64,000 nt of DNA from Schoenoplectus triqueter (GCA_964058805.1 CAXKVV010002148.1:62001-126000), one strand, 5' to 3'. Shown: positions 22,952 through 35,725, numbered from the stretch's first letter. Translations and numbers: made by a program. Notes: generated by a model not told the origin, from the letters alone.

Positions 22952-23735
22952 ATGGTAAATTTTAATAAACTTGAATTCGCTGCCCTTGATATATCGGGCA
23001 AGAACTATCTCCCATGGACTCTCGATGCTGAGATTCATCTTACCGCAAATAATCTTGGAGATACAATAAAAGATGAAAATAAGGCCTCCCCGCAGGAGAA
23101 AGCCAAAGCAATGATATTCCTCCGTCATCATCTCCATGAGGATTTAAAAACTGAATATTTAACGGTGAAAGATCCGTTAGAATTATGGAAAATTTTAAAA
23201 GAAAGATATGACCATTAAAAACAAGTGATCCTCCCAAAAACTCGTTATGAATGGATTCATTTAAGGTTGTAAGATTTTAAATCTGTGGGTGAATATAATT
23301 TCGCAATGTTTCGCATAACTTCTGAGTTAAAATTATGCGGAGAAAAGATTACTGATGAAGACATGTTAAAAAAAAATATTTTCCACATTTCATGCTTTGA
23401 ATTTGCTCCTGCAGCAGCAATATCGGGAGCGTGGTTTTAAAAAAATATTCAGAATTGATATCATGTCTTCTTGTTGCGAAACAAAATAATGAGCTTCTCA
23501 TGAAAAATCATCAATCACGGCCCACTGGCTCTAGTCCATTTCCTGAAGCAAATGCGACATCATTCCTTGAAGCGAATACAACATCATTTAAAGGAAATCA
23601 TGGTCGAGGACGTGGTCGCGGCCCCAGAAGAGGTCGTGGACGTGGTCGTAATAATGTTTGGCGACGTGAAGGTCATAATTTCAAATCAAATGACAACAAT
23701 GTGGGGAGATATGAAAAGAAAAAGAATTCAACATC
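22952..23735 (+). pseudogene. Copia gag, broken
   Basis: The likely start is MVNFNKLEFAALDISGKNYL at 22952, with the Copia gag motif WTLDAEIHLTANNLGDTI. In-frame stops occur at 23216-23218 and at about 23270, both TAA where CAA is expected from the family. Two frame shifts occur in runs of A, near 23368 and 23441. The C-terminal frame at 23431-23739 contains a basic RGRGRGPRRGRGRGRN stretch but no CCHC zinc knuckle. The usual gag RNA-binding knuckle therefore seems to be lost or replaced by the AT-rich stretch that follows. Confidence 0.8.
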
Positions 23736-23858
23736 TTGATTTATTTTAGTTCAGTTTTATGTTGTAGGTTTATGTTTCTCAAGAATAAAATTAGTTTCTT
23801 TAATTTTGATCTTGTATATATTTTTTTTTTTGTTCAAAGGAAAAAGAATATGATTGAA

Positions 23859-26800
23859 GGCTCCAGCAGAGCAATGGCAAGTATTAGAGATGAATGTCTA
23901 GTAGACAGTGGAACAACAAACACAATATTAAAAAGCAAAAAATATTTTTCTCAATTGTCTCCTGTAGAGACACATGTTAATACAATTTCTGGTATTAGTA
24001 ACTTAATTGAAGGCTCTGGAAGAGCTTGTATTTTGTTATCAAAAGGAACAAAATTAATTATAAATGACGCATTATACTCTAGTAAATCCAGAAGAAATTT
24101 ACTAAGTTTTAAAGATATTCGGTGTAATGGTTATCATATCGAAACCATGACTGAAAATAACATTGAATATCTTCAAATTACAACGATTAAATATGGTCGG
24201 AAGATCATATTGGAAAAAATGAAAACTTTATCATCTGGACTATATTGTATGAACATAAGTTCAATAGAATCAAATATGGTCAGTAACCAGAAGTTGCATG
24301 ACACAAAAATGTTTACTCTGTGGCATGACAGGTTAGGTCATCCAGGTAACATTATGATGAGGAAAATAATTGAAAGTGCAAATGGACATTCTCTAAAGGA
24401 CATGAAGATCCTATTATCAAAAAATTTATCATGTGCAGCATGCTCTCTTGGAAAATTGATAATTAGGTCATTTAAAAATAAAATTGAAAATGAATCTCCT
24501 TTATTTTTAGAAAGAATTCAAGGAGACATTTGTGGGCCTATTTCTCCTCCATGTGGACCATTTAGATATTTTATGGTTTTAATTGATGCATCAACTCGAT
24601 GGTCACATATTTGCCTATTAGCTACAAGAAATGTTGCATTTGCTATGCTATTAGCACAAATAATCCAATTAAGAGCAAATTTTCCGGATTACCAAATTAA
24701 GAGTATCCGGCTTGATAATGCAGGAGAATTTACATCCCAGTCTTTTAATGATTATTGTATGTCAATTGGGATTAAGGTAGAACATCCAGTTGCTCATGTA
24801 CATACACAAAATGGTTTAGCTGAATCATTAATTAAAAGATTACAACTGATTGCTAGATCGTTACTTATGAAATGTAATCTACCATCTTCTGCATGGGGAC
24901 ATACCATATTACATGCTGCTGCACTTATTAGATTAAGACCAACTGCATCTCATAAATTTTCTCCATTACAATTGGTCTCTGGAAGAGAACCAAACTTGTC
25001 CCATCTTAAAATTTTTGGTTGTGCTGTGTATGTTCCAATTTCTCCTCCACAACGCACAAAAATGGGACAACAGAGGAGATTAGAAATTTATATTGGTTTT
25101 CACTCTCCATCAATTATTAAATATTTAGAACCATTAACTGAAGATGTTTTTACAGCTCGTTTTGCTGATTGTCAATTTGATGAGACAATATTCCCAATCT
25201 TAGGGGGAGAAAAAGAAAAGCTGAAAAAACAAGTAACTTGGAATGCATCATCAATATGTTATCTTGATTCCCGGAGTGGTCAATGTGAACTGGAAGTTCA
25301 AAAGATTATACATTTGTAAAGAATAGCAAATGAGTTACCAGATGCATTTACAGATACAAAAAGAGTGACTAAATCACATATACCAGCTTTAAATGCACCT
25401 GCTCGAATTGAAATAACCCCAGCAGAGGTTACTATACAAAGAAAACGTGGAAGACCAATCGGTTCCAAAGACAAAAATCCACGAAAAATGAAAGAGCAGA
25501 ATAATGCAGTTGGTGTAACTTCAGCAAAAATTACCGATAAAATCCCAGAAGAGATTGTCAGTAAAATCCCAGAAGAGATTGGAAGTAGAACCTTAGAAGA
25601 GGTCGTTGATAAAGTTCCAGAAGAAACTCAGGCACCGAATGATTATGAGATCTCAATAAATTATGTACAGAATGGTATAATATGGAACCGAAATGAAACA
25701 CGTGTTGATGAAATTTTTGCATATGCTATAGCAATTGAAGTGATAAATGAGGAAGATTATGTGCCAAAAACTCCAGAAGAGTGTATGCACAGAAATGATT
25801 GGCCAAAATGGAAAGATGCCATGAAGGCTGAATTAGATTCGCTTGAAAAGCGAAATATTTTTGGACCTGTAATTCTAACCCCTAAAAATGTTAACCCTGT
25901 AGGTTACAAGTGAGTTTTTGCAATAAAAAGAAATGAGAAAAATGAGATTGTGAGATATAAAGCAAGGCTGGTGGCACAAGGTTTTACACAAATACCAGGA
26001 GTTGATTATGAAGAAACGTATTCACCTGTAGTGGATGCAATAACTCTTCGATTTTTAATCAGTCTCGCAATCACTGAGAACCTTCAAATGCGTCTCATGG
26101 ATGTTGTCACAGCTTATTTGTATGGATCACTCGATAATGATATCTATATGAAAGTCCCTGAAGGATTAAAAATGTCTGAAGCATTTACATCAAAATCTCG
26201 AGAAATATATTCTATAAAGTTAAAACGATCATTGTATGGACTAAAACAATCAGGTCGAATGTGGTATAATCGACTCAGTGAATATCTCATAAAAGAAGGA
26301 TATAAATCTAATATAATTAGTCCATGTGTTTTTATTAAACGATCAATCTCGAGTTTTATAATTATTGCAGTATATGTTGATGACCTGAATATCATTGGGT
26401 CTCCTGAAGAGATCGAAAAGATTGCAGAATTATTAAAGAATAAATTTGAAATGAAAGATCTTAGTGTAACAAAGTTGTGCCTCGGCCTACAGATCGAGCA
26501 TTTGCATAATGGTATATTTGTCCATCAATCAAACTATATCCAGAAGATGTTGAAATGTTTTAATATGGACAAAGCTCATCCTCTAAGTACACCAATGGTT
26601 GTCTGATCACTTGATGTGAAAAAAGATTCTTATCGGCCCCGAGAAAATAATGAAAAAGCTCTTGGTCCTGAAGTACCATACTTAAGTGCAATTGGGGCTT
26701 TGATGTATCTTGCTAATAATACGAGACCTGATATTGTTTTTTCTGTAAATGTATTAGCGAGATATAGTTCTGATCCAACACGCCGACATTGGAACGGAAT

Positions 26801-27374
26801 CAAACATGTATTACGTTACCTTTGTGGGACACGTGATATGGGACTATTTTATCGAAAAAATACAAAGTCCAAACTAGTTGGATATGCAGATGCAGGATAT
26901 TTATCAGATCCGCATAAAGCTCGGTCACAATCCAGATATGTGTTTACATATGGCGGCACTGCAATTTCATGGCGATCAACAAAGCAAACATTGACAGCAA
27001 TATCATCAAATCATGCTGAATTAATTGCTCTTTATGATGCTGGACGGGAATGTGTATGGTTAAGATCCATGATCCAACACATTCAAGAGGAATGTGGTAT
27101 CGAGACAGTCAGAGAAAACCCGACGGTGATATACGAAGATAATACTGCATGCATTGCTCAAATCAAAGAAGGATATATCAAAGGTGACAGAACCAAACAC
27201 ATCTCGCCGATGTTCTTCTCAACACATGACTTACAGAAGAATGGTTTGATAAATATTTGTCAAATTAGATCAAGCGATAATTTGGCGGACTTATTCACAA
27301 AATCATTGCCAAGAAATATTTTTGAGCAGCTTTCACATAAAATTGACATTCGTCACTTAAAAGATGTACGTTAA
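23859..27374 (+). pseudogene. Copia pol (protease, integrase, RT, RNase H), three nonsense codons
   Basis: One reading frame runs from about 23736 to 27374, interrupted only by stops at 25317-25319, 25911-25913 and 26604-26606. Protease: ECLVDSGTTNTIL. Integrase: zinc-binding LWHDRLGHPGN...CAAC, then catalytic DDE residues in QGDICGP, RLDNAGEF and NGLAES. Reverse transcriptase: YKARLVAQGFTQIPGVDYEE and catalytic YVDDLNIIGS. RNase H: TAISSNHAELIAL and IRSSDNLADLFTKSLP. By family comparison the stops replace Q, W and R respectively. This element cannot supply its own full polyprotein, although most catalytic residues remain. Confidence 0.9.
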
Positions 27375-27585
27375 AATGAGGGGGAGTATTATACACGTTG
27401 CACTCTTTTTCCTTTCACTAAGTTTTGTCCCATTGGGTTTTCTTAGTAAGGTTTTTAATGAGACAACATAACTGATCCAGAAGTATCAGTTAAATCAAGT
27501 TGGTCCTGGAGTACCAAAATTTAATATTTGTCCAGTAGTACAATATTAATAGTGTATAATATAAGACGAAACATCTAAGGGGGAG

Positions 27586-27862
27586 TGTTATAATATTAAT
27601 GATAGACGTTTCACCTCCTTCACCTCTTCTCATTCCTCCACCTCCTCCCATAATAATAGAAGTTTTTCATTCTCTTCACCTTCTCCTTAACTCTAGATTT
27701 AATTTTGTATTAATTTTCTCTTTTATTACATGATGTTTCTCTAGCCTATAAATAGAGGTTTGTATGTTGTTGATGGGAATATAAAAAATCTTTAGATGAG
27801 ATAATATAGAAATAAGATTTTAGCCTCTCATAACTTTTGTCTTCTATCTTTATTTTATAACA
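27586..27862 (+). repeat. Copia 3' LTR
   Basis: Runs TGTTATAATATT to TTTTATAACA, directly after the purine tract CTAAGGGGGAG, and is followed by the target duplication GAGAA at 27863-27867. Confidence 0.95.
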
Positions 27863-27867
27863 GAGAA

Positions 27868-28827
27868 TTAGATTTAGAAAAAATGTGTGTAATAATAAAA
27901 AAAAGTCTTTTCTTTCTATATATACTTGCGGGCAGTCGCAGAGAGCTAATTATGCGGGCGGAGTCGGAATTAAAGGGCAAAAAAGGTTCAAGCTTCAAAT
28001 TAAAATAAGGTTCAAAGCTAACCAGTCGAGTAAATAATCATGCCTAAAATAATTGTAACTAGCTTCTCGTTCTTTTTTAACATTGCACTAAAACTTGTGC
28101 ATCTTGTTGTAAGGTCACTTCTGCCATGCCTCATATATATAAATGTTAAATCAGTCTATGTAACTAAAAATTGTGCACGTTGTATTATACTACACATTCG
28201 ATTGAAAAAAAACTTATTAAATTAATTTTCTTATATTTAAAATCATTTTATAACTAAATAAAATTTTCATAACGGGTAAATTACATATCAAATCTCGTCA
28301 CTTCACATTATTGATATTGTCATTGTGTAAATCACATCAAATATGCTACATTTCAATTTTAACGGTTTTTTCTTTTAAAAATGGTTTACAATAATAATTC
28401 ACAATGATATTCCCTACTAAATTGGCAAATGAATATAAAACTATGGTTGCTATCGCTTGCAAGAACGTTTTAGAAAGAAATTGAAATTTTTTTAATAACA
28501 GCTCTTTGAAATTTTCTGAAAATAGTCAAGATTACAGACATTACTACATCATTGAGCTTTCCCCCATTACTAACTCATGCGGGAAGAGCGTTAAATTATA
28601 TTTCTGTGTGTAATTTACAAACAAAAAGTACTTCTCTGCTCCATTATAAAAAAAACAAAACAAAACAAACAAAAGAGCACGAACGGGAAACACACTGATA
28701 ACCCAAACAAACAAACAAGAAGCAACAAGTAATGCTCCTGAAGGCAAACCCCCCCAAATTGAAAGAAAAGTCAAATCCCCAAAAAATTTTGTACTTGCTC
28801 TCTCAAAACCACAACCCAAAACTACTT
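27868..28827. other. Intergenic DNA downstream of the E1 gene
   Basis: No gene seen. It holds the probable 3' UTR and polyadenylation region of the E1 gene (about 28540-28827). The short open frames here show no domain. Confidence 0.45.
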
Positions 28828-30452
28828 TCACCTAAAATAAATGGAAATCAATGGCACATCAACATCATTTCCCTCCTCATCCTCGCATCCAGCCACAACA
28901 TCCAGGTGGCGCCGGTATGGCGGTACCTCCACCTTTGCCACTTCAACTGCAAGCTCAGCTACCTTCCTCTCCAACCTTTCTTGATGCCTTGGAAACATGC
29001 TATTGTACAACAGACTTGTGCCACATGAAATGCTATAGGCACTCAGCCCCTTTGCACTCAACCAATCCAAAACCTCCCTTAGGGTTACATCCCCTTCTAT
29101 AATCCACCTGTCCCAAATAGTCCAGCTGGCATTCCCATGGTGTACTGTCTTGGGCAGAACCGGTTCGGCCATGGAGAAGAGTGGGACTGCAAGGTTGGCA
29201 AAGGTATTGCGGTAGGCAGAGAGGTTACGATTTCGGGCTATGATTTTGTAGAGCTCAAGGCAGACCAGACCAGTTGCAGCAGCAGTGGCAGTGGCAATGG
29301 CTGGGATGATGCGTCCAGCAATGAGCTTGGCCTTGAAACGGTCAACCTCTTGAATTGAGTAATTGCGGGCACGCATGTTGGCCAGGCCCGAAATTAGATC
29401 CATGTGGAAGTTGGTGTCATCATCCTAAAACACACATTAAAATGAAATTCAAAGATCTGCAATGCTCGTGTCATCACTTCTCAAGTTATCTAATCTCAAA
29501 ATATATGGGAGTATAGATATTTATACTGGAAATAACATTATTAACATGCCATAAGCACAAAGAAAGTAGCAACTCATTAGATTGCATATTCCAATGCTAT
29601 TGAGAATTCATATTCTGGAAATGCAGCTACTAATAAAAAGATATACTTCGAATAAACAAACAGAAGAAGAAAAATTAATACAAACCTTTTCAAAATGTAC
29701 AGGCTTCATGTGAAACCCAGCTGGAAGCGTCTTTGCCAACTGACCCAGCCTATTGATGAGGTCATCAATAACTTCAGCATCATCGATAGAAGCACTAGCT
29801 AAGCTAGATGCCTTCTCATCAGTGACAATCCTAACTCCCTCTTTCGGTGCAAACTCTGGTACCGACACCTTACCAACAGCCTCAGCCAACTTTTTAGGGT
29901 TTGTGGCCCAGTCAGGCACTGGTACATTGAATGACTCAGCCCTTAAGATCGACACAGCCATGAGGAGGTTTATGTGGCTTGGATCAGCTGGATTGAACTT
30001 CAATGGCCGAGGGAAGCGCTTTGGCGGCGACCAGAAAGGTGTGCCTGAGCTGGTCATGGAGTATTCAGGAAAGGTGAAGGTAAGTTGTTTTATGCGGCTC
30101 GAGAAGTAATCTTCAAACCTGAGTACAGTACAAGGTCAATTCGAGTTGTGACAATTCTTTTCTTTTTGTAACTTTACTGTGAAAGTGTGAAGTTAGGACA
30201 TTTAAAAACTACACTCAGATTTTGTGTTTCACTTTTTTTTGGGACTAATGAGTAATGACAAACTCAATTCCTGCCCAAAAGAACCAAATTTCTTTTAAAA
30301 CTATTCCATGTGGTCTTATGCCAAACCTTGGAGACTATTTACAAACATCTAAGAAAGGACTTCCCTGAAAATAAAAGCTGCAAAACAAACATTCTTGAAT
30401 TTGAACAAAATGTAAACCAATCAGAATTCATTACAATAACCATACAATTGAT

Positions 30453-30485
<33 letters not shown>

Positions 30486-33400
30486 CTTGAGCCGCGCCCA
30501 CGTGATACAATCCTTGAATGTCTCACACCTCTCCCTACCCAAGCATTCCAGTATGCCCTCCAATTTGTCCCTAGCCTGAGAATCACCTGCACTTTGCATT
30601 CTTGATGTGTACCCTGCTGGATCTTCCAAAAACACCTTCACCTCAGTAGGGGTCTTCTCGAACAACCCTTCAAACTCTGAGCGGGCCCAAGCCAGACAAT
30701 GGTTTATGTTATGAGGGAAAGAGTGCACTGTACACATAGGAGCTTCCCTCTCAGGTGGGTCCCTTGAGGCCCCATAGTTCTCTGTCAGATGAGGTATAAC
30801 AACCTGTGTGTTGCATTTGGCACCTAGTGTTCCCGACTCCAGAAGGGGTTTCTGGAAGTACACACACCGTGAATCCACATACAATCTGGCATTTATGTTA
30901 TCAAGTGCATTGATAACAGCATCCAAGTTCTGCCAAAACTCATCGTTGAACACATTCTCCGTCTCTGGGCCCACCCGATTTTGCAAGGCTACTATATTGA
31001 GATTAGGGTTTATTGACCTGGCAGCGGAAGCTGCAACGGTGGATTTTGACTGACCAATGTGGGATTCACGAAAGAGGAATTGACGGCTGAGATTGCTCTT
31101 CTCAATGATGTCATCATCAGTTAAAGTTAGGGATCCTGTGGGACCACAAGATACGCCCATCAGGGCCAGGTTTTTTAAAAATTCACAACCCAAGGCACCT
31201 GAACCCACCATGAAGATTTTGGCATTTTCTAGTTTTGTTTGTAGATCAGCCCCAAGGACTGAGATTTGAGCATCATATCGTGTGTTGCGTGGTTTTACAT
31301 CAGCTGGGCTCTGGGGTTCAGGTGCAAGAGACTCGATGGAATCAAAGTAGAAGAACTGCAGGAAAAGAAATTCTAAAACATGTTAGATGGTGATTTATAT
31401 GGACAGAAACAGCAGATCAACCCCAACACATCTGTCTCCATCTGAATGAGGCATATATGTGCTTTTGTTACTTTGTATGTAGAAAGAGGAATATGTTTGC
31501 AGCCCATAAAGGTGGAAGATGCTGCTGAAATTTTGTTTTTGGACAAGATGAGACCTGACCATGACAAACTCGATGTGTTCACCAAGAACCAGTTTATATC
31601 AATTTCTACTTCAGTGGTTCATTTTGTTTCTCTTTGTTCTGGTTGGCATATTAATTCTTTTGCATAAATAATACAAAATTGTTGTTCTACTATGATGGAG
31701 AAGGTAATTTCCATTAAGTTTGTATAACTTTAACTTTATCCCTGAATTTATAGACACATTGACTTCAAGAAATAAAGTTAGTTCACATCAAACAGGAATT
31801 TTTTTTTTGTTAAAATCAACAAGGGCACAACAAAGATTTTTCTTTTTCATTAATTATAGCCATTTGATGAATAAAAAGAATATAGGACAAATTTGTTGTT
31901 TTCAATAGAGTTCCTCTAAACTGTTTGTTGTCATCCACAGAGAATCACAAAGAGATGAAAACCAGGATGCAATATTTCAATAATAGGGGTTGTTATTTGC
32001 AAAATAATGATTCCAAATGTCATTTCCAAGACAAGGAAGTAGCAAAAGCTATCACCATATGAAGTTTTTTTCAAATAAAATATTACCTGAAAAATTGGAT
32101 GAAATTTCCCGGAGCATGCCTTGACTACCTCTTGCCCCACAACACCCCCAAACAAAGCTGCCATGGGGTTCAATACTGCCCGTGACCCATTTGAGAAAAT
32201 GTTGAGCACCTTTCCATCAGCTTCCCGAACCTCTCCATTGACACATCTCACAAATTCAACAATCCTCTCCATGTCTTCCATGGTTCCAGCCATGGGGAAC
32301 CGATTGAATTCAGCCCTGAACTGATCCAACGCCTGAAATGCTGAGTGCAAAAGGGCAGAGCGGTCCATCTTGGAAAAGTCACTTAGTAGGAACTCGCCTG
32401 GGTCTTTAATGGCTTCTCTCAAAGGTTTGAACTGAATCACTTTAGGTAACTTAACCTGGGTGACTATACCTCCACTTTTGTATGTACCAAAGTTGGTAGT
32501 GTCTTCTTCTAAGAAAAAGGAATATGGTCTTGTGCCATTGATTCTTCTCGGTTTTCCATCATTCAGCTCTGGCATTCCCTGGTTTTATGAGAAAAAAGGA
32601 ATTTGATGAACAGATTTTTTAAAAAACCTTTCTTCTATCAATTCCCTTTCAAATTGACAGTGCTTATTACACCATATCTGCATATAGTACAGACATCTTT
32701 ATTTGCTACTTCACAACCAGACCAAAGTTGGTTAGGTTCAAGTAAAGTTCCACCTAGCCACTAAAACAGAGTTTACTCCAAAACAGTAAATTGCTTCACA
32801 AGACAGACAAGTAAACCTTGAAATCAACTAGTCTTACATTCACTATGTTTAAATTTGCATAAGCTGAGATTTATTATAGGTTCACAAATCTGCCACTGTC
32901 AACAGATGACATAATGAACAGGTTTATCATATTAATCTAAAGTGATAAAAGATATTGGAAAAAAATATCATGCATAATGCAACACTACAATTAATGCTAT
33001 GACCTCATCTCTACTGGCACCATTAAGGTTTGCATAAACTAGGAAGAACAATGGTTGAGTAGTTAGAACTTGGCTATAGACAAAGAAATAGAACAAGAAC
33101 ATGTTTCCGAGCAATCATGACATTTATCACATGCTTATTTTCCATGAGAATATGTCAGTTCAGAAGAAATAATAAAGAACTATACCTGTACTTCAGAGAA
33201 AATCACAAGATCACCATCCTGAAACTCGAGCCTTTCGTCATCAACACATGTCACAAGTGCCGGATTTTCGTTGCTTATAGAGGCAATAATACCAGTACGG
33301 GGCTCTTCTCCATCTACATCCAAGACAGTAAATTCAGGGCCAAAATCACAAAAGACTCCCCCAAATAATCCCCGAACTTCACATTTAATAAAAGGAATTG

Positions 33401-34866
33401 GTGGTGTATGACAGTGGCAGTAGTCATCAAATTCTACGGCTTTCTCTAGACTTATGTCAGTAAACACCACAGCCTGAAAAGTATAAAAGCAACATATATA
33501 TTGTTAATTAATTGTTAAGAGTAGTCAAACTGCATAAAGAACATGCTACAATAATTAGTCCTTGTTTCTTCCTCAGTACTGTGTGAAGGAATGAATGGCC
33601 TATTTGGAAAACTTGTGTGCATGAATGGTAAGATCCTATGCTTGTTACAAAATAAGCTAAACAGAAGTGGATTAAAAGATAACTACCAAATACAGAAACC
33701 ATTCAGTATTAACCAGAGCAGTACATATGTATCATACTGCAATATTACTTGCTTACAAGTGTACCATATATACTTGGCAAAGCAAATAACCATGCAGTGC
33801 TAGAGGCTGCCAGAAAGCAACTGATACAGTAACAAAAGAACCAATTTGGTCATCACCTGAAAGTTGGAGAGTTGTTCTTTCACCAAAGGAGCAGTTAGAG
33901 AAGAGACATTGACAGCATTGTTTAGCTCTTGTAGCTTCTGCACACAAGCCTCAGCACGATTTTTTCCAATATCATCCTCTGATAATAAGAAATTTGCAGA
34001 AAGGTCCCACATCTCCACCTCCCCTTCATCATGAAGTGTCACTGATTTTACCCCAGCAAGAACTAGGTTCTTTGCTGTTGCAATAATTTAAAATTCAAAA
34101 GCAATGAAAAAAATGCAATATCTGATAGTACTGGCCAGGTGTTCTCCACTGGTAAGGTGTTCTTACGAGTCTACGTCCAAGCCAGCTAGTGATGGTACCA
34201 AATTGTTTGAACTTATGTTAGGTATATTTGTTACTTGTTAATTTTGATGCTGAGCCTTAATATTGAGAACTCAAGGCATAGTCACAAAAACAGCTAAGAT
34301 TAACACAGGATATAGGAACACTAGAGAAGACCTAAAATTTCTTTTTTGACATAATTTATATCCTAATTCCGTATGAAGATTCAGCTTGATACTTACACAA
34401 GTACAGATCGTTAGATATTTTAGCAGTAAGCACCTTCATATTATTAGTTATTAGTTATAACCACCAAAGAATAATCAATTTTCAAATAATAGTGCACTTT
34501 TATCTCTTCCTGACAGAAAGAGCAGCTATAACAATAAATAAACAAAAAAAAAAAACAAAAAGTGTCTATACCAATCTCTGCCCCAAGGCCTTGTAAGCCC
34601 GAAACGAGTACATTAGATGCGAAGAGGCGGCGCATGGTGTCTCTCCCGTAGACCGCGAGCTGCCTACTATGCAAATCTTCATCGATATCGGATTTCTCTC
34701 TCTCAACGACCGTTCTCGTCCCCTTGGCGGATTGATCTTCAGGCGTCTTCCCCGGTCGCTTGTACTGTGATAAGACACAGATGAGTCCGGTAAGCCCCAC
34801 CGCTCCGGCGATCAGGTAAGGCCAGTAATGACGAACGAAAAGGGGGTTCAGATCAGTTGGCAACAT
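28828..34866 (-). CDS. UBA1: Ubiquitin-activating enzyme E1
   Basis: Seven coding exons on the complement: 34572-34866, 33857-34074, 33186-33473, 32087-32578, 30487-31355, 29686-30118 and 28828-29424. They total 3192 nt and encode 1063 aa, with GT/AG junctions and frame kept throughout. E1 uses ATP to adenylate ubiquitin and then carries it on a cysteine for transfer to E2 enzymes. The first adenylation half starts near residue 60 ([15 protein letters not shown]). The active adenylation domain has [18 protein letters not shown] (481-498) with [17 protein letters not shown]. The catalytic cysteine is Cys639 in PMCTVHSFP. The C-terminal ubiquitin-fold domain ends in [12 protein letters not shown]. 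Oddities: residues 14-35 form a hydrophobic segment not expected in E1, and intron 5 has a (CT)n tract directly after its GT donor. The family assignment is certain. Confidence 0.95.
30459..30484. repeat. (AG)13 microsatellite at the E1 intron 5 donor
   Basis: Thirteen AG units on the + strand lie immediately inside the fifth intron. On the coding strand the donor reads CTCAA|GT and is followed directly by CTCTCT. The repeat therefore occupies the donor positions that normally read AAGT. Confidence 0.9.
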
Positions 34867-35264
34867 GGTTGAGCAGAGATTGATTGAGATTTGAGACTTG
34901 AGAGCAAAAGTCTTGCTCTTCTTTTTCTTTTGACGAAATGACTAATGAGTCCTTGATTCTACACGTGGTTTTCCATTTTCCTTGTATGAAAAAGATTTGG
35001 AGTTGGAAAGTTTCAGCTTGTATTTGTATGTCTTCGTGTCGGTACATAAATAAATCAAGTTAAATAGGCTCTGTCGTTGGGCCTCAAAGTGGACACATGT
35101 TACTTTGGGCTTTAATTTGTTTTATTTTCATTTGTCCTGAGGCCGAAACAATTTAGATTTCTCGAGTGCCGCATGTTACATGTTACATGTTCTGCTCCTA
35201 TTTTATTGCTTTCATTTTTGTATCACGTGTTTCAAGATTATAACGACGAAGAATAATGTGTTAA
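34867..35264. other. E1 upstream region
   Basis: Contains the likely E1 promoter and 5' UTR. ACACGTGG (about 34961-34968) is a G-box-like motif. No clear TATA box was seen. The rest, up to the LTR element, is non-genic. Confidence 0.4.
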
Positions 35265-35417
35265 TGTTAGAAAAAACAGTATTTAGCTTTTGCTTTTATT
35301 CTTAAGTTATAGCAGAGGATTATAAGAGATAAGAAAAATAATAATGTAAAAAAATCAGAAAAATAACTAACACAAAATCTTACAGATTTTTAAGATTAGA
35401 TATTATATATTTTAACA
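35265..35417 (-). repeat. 3' LTR of the non-autonomous element
   Basis: Minus strand TGTTAAAATATATAATATC to TTTTTTCTAACA. It shares long blocks (CACAAAATCTTACAGATTTT-like on the + strand, AGATATTATATATT) with 38319-38496 but is about 25 bp shorter. Confidence 0.7.
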
Positions 35418-35469
35418 CCTTTCTTCAAACTGAAGATTGCATTCGAAGTTTGGAGATGAATTGATCGAA

Positions 35470-35725
35470 GCGATGAAAGATGTGAATACAAACGATTAAA
35501 GGTTTGGATTCAGAATGGCTCAAGTCATTAGGTACATGATGACTCAAATGTTCAAATTTCAGATGATCCGAAGGTTCAGATTTTAGATGATCCAAAGGTC
35601 CGGATTTTATATGACCCGAAGGTTTAGATTTCAAATGAACCGAAAGATCAGATTTCAGATGACCCAAAGGTCTAAATTTTAGATGACCTGAAAGTTTAAA
35701 TTTAAGAATATCCGAAGATCATTGG
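35470..35725. repeat. About eight imperfect tandem units of about 27 bp
   Basis: GATGACCCGAAGGTTCAGATTTCA-type units follow one another from about 35500 to 35720, with variants GATGATCC, ATGACCCG and ATGAACCG. On the minus strand they would encode HLKSEPSD-like repeats, but no start or domain supports a real protein. Confidence 0.65.

Larger units (their letters stand above)
22061..27862 (+). mobile_element. Complete but mutated Ty1/Copia retrotransposon
   Basis: A 5.8-kb element with TG...CA LTRs of 276 and 277 bp is flanked by a perfect 5-bp target duplication GAGAA (22056-22060 and 27863-27867). A primer-site-like CGTTATCAGCACGAC follows the left LTR, and a polypurine tract AAGGGGGAG (about 27577-27585) precedes the right LTR. 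Domain order is gag, protease, integrase, reverse transcriptase, RNase H, which defines Copia. By hand the LTRs differ by about eight substitutions and one indel (about 3%), indicating a fairly young insertion. It lies between the SmB promoter and the E1 gene and is now coding-dead. Confidence 0.95.

Noticed and set aside
29753..30109. + strand open frame of 118 codons
   Set aside because: Antisense shadow of E1 exon 6.
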